Below, in pieces: positions 25,462-34,787 of a DNA stretch of 64,000 nucleotides; the first letter of the stretch is position 1, and every line of letters starts with the position of its first letter. The DNA lies in assembly GCA_963664085.2 (NCBI GenBank), contig CAXXLO010000002.1:4464001-4528000 (forward strand), in the 5' to 3' direction. The notes beneath the pieces were generated by a model. It saw nothing but the letters and a program-made list of their open reading frames with translations. It was not told the origin of the DNA and did not search any database. The stretch comes from Bin5 sp022821545. Its GTDB lineage: Bacteria > Chloroflexota > Anaerolineae > Caldilineales > Caldilineaceae. The position numbers were made by a program, and so were the translations under genes.

Positions 25462-26129
25462 ACCAGCCAGTGGAGGGCCGTGTTCAGCAGGCGGTCGCCC
25501 GCCGCGTTGACGGGGCGGTACTTGGGATAGCGCGGCATTGGCTTGCTCTCTTCAATGCCCTGGTCGCCCTATACCTCCTTTTGCCGTTCCTGGCGCCTGC
25601 GCTGGCAAATGCAGGACTTTCCAGGCCGGCATCTCTCCTCTACTCTGTTTACTCAGCTACCTGTCACCAGCTGCCGGAACGCAGCTATTTCCTCTTTGGC
25701 GAGCAGCCCTTTTACAGCCTCTCATCCCTGGAAACGGGCGGCCTGCCCGAAGACCAGGGACTTTTCCAACGCCGCGCCTTCCGCGGCAACGAGTCCACCG
25801 GATACAAGATTGCGGTCTGTCAACGCGATGTGGCCATCTACGGGTCGGTTGTGCTGGCGGGTCTGCTGTTTGGCCTTCTGCGCGGACGCGTACGCGGGAT
25901 AGGGCTCAAGGTCTATCTGCTGCTGCTTATTCCCATGGCCATTGACGGCCTCAGCCAGCTGTTCGGTTTGCGCGAGAGCAACTGGTGGCTGCGCACAGTG
26001 ACCGGCGCCCTATTCGGGGGCGCCTCTGTGTGGCTTGCATACCCGTATATTGAAGCGGCGATGCGGGACGTAGTGCGGTCGGAGGAGATGCGGCTACGAC
26101 ACAACTTGCCCGATACTGCTCTGAAATAG
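25458..26129 (+). CDS. DUF2085 family membrane protein
   Basis: A 223-residue membrane protein with about four helices and the DUF2085 signature: CHQLPERSYFLFG, then VCQRDVAIYGS, then DGLSQLFGLRESNWWLRTVTG. The function of the family is unknown; the conserved Cys/His/Asp pattern suggests metal or redox chemistry. It is the last gene of the cluster and converges with the restriction gene on the other strand, their 3' ends overlapping by 36 bp. Confidence 0.82.
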   Translation: MNQPVEGRVQQAVARRVDGAVLGIARHWLALFNALVALYLLLPFLAPALANAGLSRPASLLYSVYSATCHQLPERSYFLFGEQPFYSLSSLETGGLPEDQGLFQRRAFRGNESTGYKIAVCQRDVAIYGSVVLAGLLFGLLRGRVRGIGLKVYLLLLIPMAIDGLSQLFGLRESNWWLRTVTGALFGGASVWLAYPYIEAAMRDVVRSEEMRLRHNLPDTALK

Positions 26130-29100
26130 CACCGGTTCTTGCAAGATCTGCCTCAGATAGGCTGGATCTTGGCCTTGGCGAAAGAGGACGTGCGCTTCGG
26201 CAGCGAAACGGTCTTTGTCCCATTTTCCGTCACCATAACGAAGACGCAGTTCCTCGAAAGGGGTGACTGAAATGATGAATGAATCAAGGGTGACGTTGCG
26301 GAATCCAGCAGGGTTGTTCATTTCCTGGGTGAGGTCGGCTAACTTCCTGTGGAGTTGCGCCTTATCGTCATGGATGTAGGCGTTGGCATGAAGCATTCCA
26401 TGCGGTTCGATAAACACGATACGCTGTGAGTCACTCTCTTTGACCCATAGGATGAAGTCTGGGAAGAATCCACTGTTGGTGAAGAATCCAATGCCCTTGC
26501 CTCGGGTCAGGTTCCTCAACAGAAACAGTTCCTTGCCCGCCAGCAACTTGTCTTTCTCAACGCCACAGTAGATGCGAAGATCCTCTACGAATCTGCGCTC
26601 CCCTTCATTCAGACCAGGCGGTTCGCTCCTGATCTTGTCACTTTGATTGGTCAGCAGAGGCTGATAGAGGTGACGGTCGAAGTGAATGTTCGGAAGTTCC
26701 TGTACCTTCTCTTTGTAAATCCGGCTGCCTTCAGTGATCATCTTCTGTACAGCGCCTATCAGTTCTGCATCGTCGCGCGGTAACTTGATAGTGTAGTCAC
26801 GGAAGTTTGTATCCGTCTCGCTGAGGACCCGATAGGTCATGTTCTCACTTTCCCACCGTCCTTGCCGCACGCTGTAGAACTTCTCCGCGTATTTCAGAAC
26901 GATGGCTGCCGCCGCATCTTGCAATAGGGACACGTCTGCGAAGGAACGAGGCTTAACCACCGATTCGTCGGCGATAAGTTGATACAGACTCTCTGTTTCC
27001 AGGATTTTCCGCGGAATGTCCGGTTGTATAACCAGATTACGGAACCCTTTGCTCTCCTTGTGTTCCAGCAGTCTGATGTAAATGTCCTGCCAATCGACGA
27101 GGGCAAGGCTTTCGCTGGGGATGCATCGCTCCTCCCCTGAGTTGGTCGCGCTGGTGGTAAAGTCCTGGCGGCCGCTGACTACTTGTTGTATCTTGAGCGA
27201 CAGGTCCACCCGCGCTGTAATCGCCGGATCGATGTCCAAAACGATCTGCGCTTCATCAACGAAACTGCGACTATCAGGCAGTCTGGGGATGTACAGATTG
27301 CTGCCGAGGAAATCGCGGTTTGATTGTATGGGCAGCGATAGCTCCACGTTTCCAGCTGTTGGTATGCTTCCCGCTCCAGGTAGTCGCGGAACTGGGCCAT
27401 GTAGTTGGCGCGGACAGCGAATATATTCAAGGTTTCCAATCGCTGTATATGGTTGGGATGGGCACCGTCCAAGGCGGAACTTCGTTTCAGCGACAGTTCC
27501 CTGCCCCGCAAGCGGACACCGCGCCCGAACAGCTGGATAATCTCAGAGCCCTCCCGCCTGCCGATGTTAAGCAGACCCATATTGGATACGCGCCAGGAGT
27601 TCCAGCCTTCCATAAACTTTTTAGCGCCGATCAGAACGTCAATCGTGGTAGTCGGGTCGTTGATACCTTCAAACAGCGAGCGAGAGAAGGAATCTTCTTC
27701 GATTACGATACCTGTATCGTCAGCTTCAACCAGTCTCTTGAAACTGCTGGTATCGCCGATGTAGATAAGGCCAAAGTATTCATCGGCGCCAGAGGATTTC
27801 AGTCCCAATTCGCCATCGCTGCCGCGTATATCGTACAGGTGCAGGGCGCCGCTGCCCGGCGCACGCAGGACGTTTTGCAGAATATCACTGTACACGCCCT
27901 CCGCATCTTCACGACGCTGGCGCAGGTACCGAAACATATCGGCGAAAACATCTTCGTCGTACTGATTGAAAAGACCTGACTTACCTTGCAGCAGCTGGGC
28001 AATGGTCTGCGTAACCCAGCCGCCCTCATTCGTCAACAGACGGTGCAGGAAACGAACTACCGTCAGCACATCACTGCGGCTCTGGCGGTTCTCAGTGTAA
28101 ACGGCATTCACTCTGCTTCCGACGAAGACCCATAAGGGCTTTTCCAGGTTGTACGGCCGCAGGGTATCGGTCTGCTCGGCAAAGACGCGCTTCTGTTCGT
28201 AGAAGGAGAGCAAGTTGGCCAGCAGCAGAGTATCGGTCTGCTCCGGCGTCGTCTCCTCCTTCAGGTTGAGAATGTGAAAATCCTTGCCGTATCCGTCCTT
28301 ATAAAAATGGCGGTAGGAGTAGTCGAAGGCGATGGCTTTACCGTATTCCACTGTCAGATCACTTTTGCCCGCTGCCGTCAATGCCTGTCCGAAAGTGGCG
28401 CTGTATTCAAAGGTGAAGCCGGTCTCGCCCAGCGCATCGCGTACACTGCGCCACGCTTCCCCACCGGAACCCTTGTGCCCCTCGTCCACGAAAATCAGGT
28501 TGTTGCCTTCAAACGCTTCGACGGGGACGCTTACACCGCCGCCGCGCTTTTCCCCTACCAGTTTGGTAATTTCTGTGACCTTGACAGTTTCGTTCCCAGA
28601 AGCCAATAAGCCGCTTTCATTCAGATCAAATCGTTCGACGGGGATGTTGGATATCCGCAGTTCTCGGATGTGTTGTTCGCTCAGACCCTCATTGGGGGTA
28701 ATCAGCAGGATGTTGTCCAGTGGTTCCCTGCTGTAGTGCAAGAACTGCCGGTAGTTGAGATGCATGACCAGCGTCTTGCCGCTACCGGTCGCCATCCAGT
28801 ACGCCAGCTTTTTCAGTTCCGGCTCGGCAAACTGGTCAAAGCTGGGGTCGCCGGGCAGCCTTTCGAGGTTGCGCCGATTCACCAGCTCGTTCAGCGAGCC
28901 GAGCAGTTCGTTCTGATCGTTGCAGTAGCGGTCCAGAAAGATCTCGGTGTAGAGAGCGGCCAGATATTGAAAATAGCGTAGCGTGAGAGGTTCGGCGCGG
29001 CCGGCGTTCATAGCGTCCAGATGTTCACGGATGTTGTCGTCGTAACGGGCCAGATCCTCTGGCAAGATTTTCGGTTTATCTCCACGCGCTATCAGCTGGA

Positions 29101-29278
29101 GATAGACGTAACTGCGGCCATCAGGGGTGAAACCTTCTGCGGCCTGCTTGATGTCTTCCAGCAGTTGCGGTGTGTTCTCGTAGCCCAACTGTTCATTCAG
29201 CCAAGATAGCAGAACCAAGCTATGTTCCAGCCGGGCGGAGTCACCTGACTTGCTCTGGTTTGAGATCGTGCCCGGCAT
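26094..29278 (-). pseudogene. res: Type III restriction enzyme Res subunit, broken by a 1-nt frameshift
   Basis: Two overlapping minus-strand frames (29278 to 27179, and from 27347 to 26094) together make one Res subunit of about 1060 residues. The first half is a superfamily 2 helicase: MATGSGKTLVMHL (Walker A), LIFVDEGHKG (motif II) and a C-terminal helicase lobe with LFGRGVRLRGRE. The second half ends in the nuclease domain with PDFILW and VFIEPHGM. The frames join near 27344-27349, where one base seems lost: the first reads QQLETWSYR, the second VELSLPIQSN. The break is not in a homopolymer. It could be a real mutation or an assembly error. The ATG shares a base with the hepT stop (TGATG). 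Confidence 0.85.
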
Positions 29279-30134
29279 CAGTTCTGGTCCTTCCTAACAA
29301 TTGCCCTGAGTTGCTCAACCAGGAGCGGCAAATCATTGACTATCACGTCCCACAGCACATTGAGATCAACACGATCGTAAGCGTGGGCCAGCCGGTTGCG
29401 CATTCCGATGATTTCGCTCCAGGCAATCGCTGGATGTTGTCGCCGCGCCTTCTCGGAAACACGACTGGACGCTTCGCCCACGATTTCCACTAGGGCTCGT
29501 TGACATTTTCAAGGTGTGTCGAGAAGGCAAGCTCTTCCGGCTGCATTCGGTGAAAAGGCGGGGTTTCAAAGCGGACTGAAGAGACACAGTTTCAGTGTAA
29601 CTGCACGAAAAGCTGGGCTGGGCGCTCCCTCAACACAGGTCGTGCGCTCGTACGAGAACTCGTAGGGAACAGGTAAACGCTCGTACGAGCGTTTGCGAGA
29701 AAAAATTTTTCAAGAGACAGAACAGCGCTTATATACAACAATATAATAATTATCTGATAGACAGAAACTCATATGCGTTCAATTTGAAACCAAGAGTTTT
29801 CGCACGGACTGTGGCCTGACATCGCAGGCGTCTCACTCGCTCCATTGATACTCGCAAGCTCGTGGACCCGTTTGGGATCTCCATGAGAAACGATAGGGCG
29901 CTAGGCCCCTGGGCGTACGGCCAGATATCGTCTGATCCCCCACTTCCCCGCTTTCGATTGCGCGGATCTTGCCTGCTTCATTGAAATGTCAACGACTCCT
30001 AATCTCTGCAATGCGAGTTGCACTTTCCGATCACTCACCACGGCATCCAGACTTGCGTCTCCCAACATATCAATAGTTTCCTCAGCGTAGATCAGCATAT
30101 CCACAAGGCTAACTTGGTCATCCCGTTTGGTCAT
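29278..30134 (-). pseudogene. hepT: HepT-like HEPN toxin, split by an inserted element
   Basis: The 5' half (30134 to 30000) encodes 45 residues beginning MTKRDDQVSLVDMLIYAEE; the 3' half (29490 to 29278) encodes 70 residues including IIGMRNRLAHAYDRVD. Between them lies a 507-bp element flanked by a TA duplication. Joining the halves with one TA kept gives codons TTA GTG GAA and an uninterrupted 115-residue HepT with the RX4HXY motif of this family (Arg76, His81, Tyr83 of the joined protein). HepT is the RNase toxin of the MntA-HepT system. As it stands the 5' half reads on into the element and stops after 77 codons, leaving out the active site. Confidence 0.9.
29493..29999. mobile_element. 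507-bp non-autonomous element with terminal inverted repeats and TA target duplication
   Basis: Left end GGGCTCGTTGACATTTTCAA (29493-29512); right end (29981-29999) is its inverted copy with two substitutions and one missing T. Both ends are flanked by TA (29491-29492 and 30000-30001). No transposase gene is inside. On the minus strand the left end reads open for about 30 codons and stops inside the terminal repeat, as a transposase tail would. The middle holds CTCGTACGAG twice, the second time within a 20-bp perfect palindrome (29675-29694), then an AT-rich tract near 29700-29760 with TATAAT-like boxes. TA duplication is typical of IS630/mariner-type and some IS5-type elements; the family is not certain. 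Confidence 0.88.
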
Positions 30135-30432
30135 ACACCGCCTCCGCCGAACCGAGTATCTCGGCACGGGGCAGCCAGTTCCGGTTGCTTTCGATTCCCC
30201 GGAAGGTGTGCAAATCCACTTGCCGGCCCAATATCTCTGACAATTCATCTCCAACTGTGATAAACGCCAACCCCACCCGTGCATCTGGCTCGAATTCCAC
30301 CAGAACATCCACATCGCTGTCGGGCGCAAAATCGTCTCGCAACACCGACCCAAACAGCGCCAGGCGGCGGATACGGTGGCGCTGGCAAAACTTGGCAACC
30401 ACATCCTTTGGAATCTTGATCCGTGCGTTCAT
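30118..30432 (-). CDS. mntA: MntA-type minimal nucleotidyltransferase antitoxin
   Basis: A 104-residue nucleotidyltransferase-fold protein with the signature GSX10DXD exactly as in MntA (Gly28-Ser29 through Asp40-Val-Asp42 in GSVLRDDFAPDSDVDVLVEF). MntA neutralises HepT by adding AMP units to its tyrosine. Its ATG overlaps the mod stop by 4 bp (ATGA), and its end overlaps the hepT start by 17 bp, so the genes are translationally coupled. It appears intact although its toxin is interrupted. Confidence 0.9.
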   Translation of the reverse strand: MNARIKIPKDVVAKFCQRHRIRRLALFGSVLRDDFAPDSDVDVLVEFEPDARVGLAFITVGDELSEILGRQVDLHTFRGIESNRNWLPRAEILGSAEAVYDQTG

Positions 30433-33400
30433 GATTGTATTCCTGCGAACATGCGGGCTTTGAACAGGGGATCCAGCGCTTTGGCATTGGGAATGAAGGA
30501 ATCGCCGTTGACATAGATGAGATCCGCGCCCTCGACGAGACCGTTCTCGGCCACGAACTGTCTGTCGCGCTCATAACCGGCCTCGTTCCAACCAGCCGTC
30601 TCGCGCCAGATGACCGCGACAACCTGACCGGGGTTCTCTCGGGTCTCGCCCTGGTAGACCAGGTAACGCCGGCCGTCATCATCGTAGACTCGCCGCGTGC
30701 GAACACTCAGCCCCAGCAGATAGTTGAAGGTTTCGGGAACGTCCGCGACCCGTGCGCGCGTCTGCCCGTCGATGTGAACGTTCAACTGATAGCTGAACGG
30801 GCTGACCAGTTTCTCCACGTTCAGGAGCGTCTCGCTCTGCTTTGTCTCCCAGTTGAGCATATATCTGAGGAGGTAATCATCAAAGCCGAAGCGCATTGCC
30901 GCCTGCCCGGCGTGGTCGTCAATCTCGATGTTGTTGAGCGCGTCTTCATAGGACTCCAGACGGATATACTTGACGATACGCGGGCTGCGCTCGGCCTCTT
31001 CGGGCGTTGCCATGCGCTTTGGCTTTCCGTCTTTCCATTCGGGCGAAAATGTAACCTTCTTTATGCGAGGAAGCAGCACAGTGTCGAAATAGTCTCCCAT
31101 TTCTACGAGGATAAACTTGCGCTGTCCTCCATCCTCACGGTTCAGGTTGATAACGGCGTGGCCAGTAGTGCCAGAACCAGCGAATACGTCAATACAATAT
31201 CCATCATCCTCATCGCCAGTGATGATGTAGAGCACATCTTTTGTAGCGTAGAGAGACTTAGGATACGTGAAAGGATTCGCCTCCCCGAACATGGAAGTGA
31301 GCAATTTTGTTCCATGAGAAGAAGCGTCATATTCTTTACCAACCCAGACGCTCTTTGGTCGAATCCCTTTCTTGATCCGATCAATGATCTGAACCTTGAA
31401 TCCTCCTCCTCTCTTTGTGTTAACTTGGATTTCTCCACTATTGAGGTGAATCAAGAACGATGCCGGTGTTTTTCGCCAGACTCTCTTTCGCCCATAACTA
31501 TCAATAGGCAATATCACATCCCAATCAGCATGCTCGGTCAACGAGATGCTACCAGTCTTGGAATTGTAATAGATCGGATAATATGAGTTCGGCCTTTCCT
31601 CCGGTGTTGAGTAACCCCCAGTTCTAAGAAAGTCTCTCCATTTGTACGCCCCCATCTCATCTTCGTTTGCATACTGCTGCCGTTGCTCTTCGCTCAAGTT
31701 AAAGAACGCAATTTCTACTCCAGCAGGGTTTAGGCTATGGAGCAAATAATACTCGTGGCTTGTTGCCAAGAAATTATCGTTTGTTCGGCCCGATGGCTTT
31801 ATTTCTACTACGAGCGTGCCCAACTTAGCATCCTGGCCTAATACCGTGTCAGCAAGAAGACCCAGATGATGGAGTTCCAAGTCATCAATAGCTGTTGCGA
31901 TGACGCCATCTGCTCTCAAAACATGGAGAGATTTTGCCAAATATTGGGAAATCATCATACACCAGGAAGAGTGCTGGTAGCCGTTCTTGTAGATAAAGCT
32001 AGTTTCGTCAGTATTGAATGGAGGATCGGCATAAATGCACTTCACCCTCTCCCTATATTTCTCCCCCAGCAAATTCAGCGCCTGCCAGTTTTCGCTATGA
32101 ACCAGCACGCCGTCGGTCGTCCCGTCCAGATCTTCATATCTGGCTAGCAGCCTGTCAACAAATTCCTGCTCGAAATATCTGGTATCCAAAACCAGTGTCG
32201 GGTGCGTCCTGAGAAAGTCAATTCGTCTGTCTTCCCGACTCGTGCCCAAGTTGAATAGATCGCTCTGTTCTTTATCAACACCGAACTGATCTTCCCACTC
32301 ATCCCATTGTCCATCACACGCGGCAATGTCGGGGTAAAAGTCCGCGTCAATGCTGCCCACCGCGATGCAGTACTGAGTTTCGACAACAAACTTGCGCTTT
32401 TCCCAAAGCATCTTCTGGAAACTTTCGATCTGGTCCAAGAAATCGATGATGCGACTACCGACCGATTTGATCAGCCGTAGCATCTGGAACCAGCCATCGG
32501 CCATCTCCTGCCCGGCGTTCTCTATCTCGTCCAGGTTCAGCACTTCGTTTTTCAGATAAAAGTCCAATTCGCGCGCGAGGAACCCCTTCAGATCTTTGTG
32601 GATGAAGAAGTCGGACGTATTGCGTCGGGTATACTGCCGCAGATGGTATTCAAGATAGGTTATGACCTCCCCTGTACCGTTGCGGTCCCGCTCGCGGGTA
32701 AGCGCAGCCTGCGCCTGTATCGCCTTGTCAAGCTTTAGGGGAATCTCTGTTACAGCCTCTGCGATGATATTGTCCTGCTGCTTTCGGTTGCCATAGACCT
32801 GCTCTTCCTGCTGGGTCAGGGGGCGGTATTCAAAGGGGATGATGATTTCGGCGGTACCGGGGTCCCATGCTGTATCAGCTGCGCGGAGTTAGAAAAAAGC
32901 GCTTTTCACCCTTAACGTTGTTCTGCTCTACGTTGGCCGCCAACAGCTTGAATTGAACTGAGACATCATTGGGCGCCCTCCACGTGTAGTCGTGGAAGTG
33001 CTCAGCGGTCTTGATGTAATACTGGTCGCTGTTGGCCCAATGAAGATAGACTTCCTCGCCGTTGTAAGGAATGGCATACCGGTGACGTTTGGAGTAACGG
33101 CGCTTGGAGATGAAATCGCCATCCTGGTAGTAACGGCTGAAAAAGGTGTAGAGATGGTTGAATATGTCGATTTCGGTGGCTTCACGGCTCTTTTTGGCGC
33201 CGCCGGCTACCTTCTCACGCGCGTTCCGATACTTCTTGCCTACAGGAGTGTTGTTGAAGGTGACGTCCAGATGACCCTGATCATCAATTGCATAATCACC
33301 CAGCGTCTCGCGAACCTCCTGAGCAAGCTCCTCCAACTCCTCAATACCACGGACCTGCTGAGCCAGCGGCCCGCGGCCCAACTCGTTGGCGACCGTCAGG

Positions 33401-33570
33401 GGCAATTTTTTGGTGATAAACTCTTCAATAGCATCCCGCTTGTAATTCATGATGCGGTAGATGCCGAAATCCAGGTCGGCGCAATCGAATTGAAACAGTT
33501 CACGCAGGAGTTGCTGGAATCTGCTGATGTGGGGTGGGGTCGCTTCCATGTTGGTCATCATCTTGTTCAT
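30429..33570 (-). pseudogene. mod: Type III DNA methyltransferase Mod subunit, broken by a 1-nt frameshift
   Basis: An adenine-specific DNA methyltransferase of about 1045 residues in two frames. The N-terminal part (33570 to 32875, 231 residues, RELFQFDCADLDFGIYRIMN) ends KRFFLTPRS followed by TGA. The rest is open in another frame from about 32890 to 30429, with motif IV ADPPFNTDE before motif I DVFAGSGTTGHAV, the beta-class order of Type III Mod proteins. The join lies within 32877-32893, where CTAACTCC may have been CTACTCC: removing one A gives FFLLRAADTAWD and restores the frame. A six-T run is adjacent. The enzyme would be split unless the base is a sequencing error. Confidence 0.85.
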
Positions 33571-33624
33571 TGCTTTACGTTTGTTGCAGAAGAAACCGGA
33601 CTCGACAACCGTGTCTCTTGCTGC

Positions 33625-34527
33625 TCAATAGTTGGTAATCAGAAGCTCGGTGATCGGCCCCCTCTTCGCCCCGTTGCTGTTGATGCGGCGGCTGGCGAGC
33701 ACTTTGTGAATGCTGAACCCGGCATAGAGCTCCTCGAAGAAGCTATCATGGGGGTTCTCGTTCCGCGGATCGGAATTGCTCAGCATCAGTTTGGCGCCAG
33801 CGCACCCCAGTTCCTGGTAGAAAAGCGCCAGCCGCCTCTGCTCATCGTCGTCAAACGGGAATTTGTAGAAGGAGTTGAAGCTGGCGGTCTTGCTGATCGG
33901 GCGGTACGGAGGATCCAGATAGACAAACGTTTTCTCGTCTACGAACCTCTTGCACGCAGTAAAGTCCCCGAAGTGGATCTCCGCATTCTGGAGCGACCGC
34001 GACACGGAGCGCAAATTCTCCTCGTCACAGATCCTGGGGTTGCGGTAGTTGCCAAAAGGGACATTGAAATCGCCACGGGAATTGACGCGATAGAGGCCGT
34101 TGAAACAGGTGCGATTCAGAAAGATCAGGCGCGCAACGTGCAACGCCTCGTCCTGAGCCGACGCGGAGTAGAGACTAGAGGCACGTCTCTGATTGAACGA
34201 CTGCCGCGCTTCGTAGAAGTATTCTTGACGTCGGACCCGGTCCAATTGCAGGTACTGGCGCTTAATCTCCTCCAGCCGCTCTATCAGATTCTCGACCTGC
34301 TGCTGGATAGTGCGGTAAGCAAGAACAAGATCCTCGTTCATGTCGGAAATGAAAAACTCGCGGACATCAAAGTCGTTTGCAATGAGAAAGAAGACCGCGC
34401 CTCCACCGATGAAGGGTTCGGCATACTTGGCGAGTCTTCCCTCCTCCATGCCAGGGGGCAGATGTCGTCCAATCTGCCCCAGAAGTTGTCCTTTGCCGCC
34501 CGCCCACTTTAGAAATGGTCTTGCCAT
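33625..34527 (-). CDS. dam: Dam-like DNA adenine methylase (D12 class)
   Basis: A 300-residue N6-adenine methyltransferase of the Dam/DpnIIA class: FLKWAGGKGQLL at the start, the AdoMet site EPFIGGGAVFF, and the catalytic motif YLDPPYRP. These usually methylate GATC or a related site. It is the first gene of the defence region, 54 bp upstream of mod, and may be part of the same modification system or an independent methylase. ATG 34527 starts just before the conserved FLKW motif; an in-frame ATG at 34575 is the alternative. Unlike its neighbours it is intact. Confidence 0.9.
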   Translation of the reverse strand: MARPFLKWAGGKGQLLGQIGRHLPPGMEEGRLAKYAEPFIGGGAVFFLIANDFDVREFFISDMNEDLVLAYRTIQQQVENLIERLEEIKRQYLQLDRVRRQEYFYEARQSFNQRRASSLYSASAQDEALHVARLIFLNRTCFNGLYRVNSRGDFNVPFGNYRNPRICDEENLRSVSRSLQNAEIHFGDFTACKRFVDEKTFVYLDPPYRPISKTASFNSFYKFPFDDDEQRRLALFYQELGCAGAKLMLSNSDPRNENPHDSFFEELYAGFSIHKVLASRRINSNGAKRGPITELLITNY

Positions 34528-34787
34528 TTCCTGGTCCCCGGTAACGTTTCGGGTTGACGTTTGCATAGGGCACATTCGAGTACGGGTCTCAAACTAATGT
34601 AGATCCCAAAAGAGACCAAGAGCATTGGCATTTCGAGACAGCGGCGGAGATTCGTGTGTTCCGTTCACGATGTCATCGCCAAAAGTCGTAGTTTCAAATG
34701 GGATCCACTTTAAAACCTGGAAACGCCAGCACTGCTCACATTATCGCACAATCGTTCTATCATTTCAACTTTTGCGCTCTAACCATA

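Noticed and set aside
30435..31586. 383-codon open frame on the plus strand
   Set aside because: It lies opposite the mod gene, whose frame carries clear methyltransferase motifs; the plus-strand translation has no recognisable domain.
32992..34512. 506-codon open frame on the plus strand
   Set aside because: Antisense to the mod N-terminus and the dam-like gene, spanning both genes and their spacer; the minus-strand genes have catalytic motifs.
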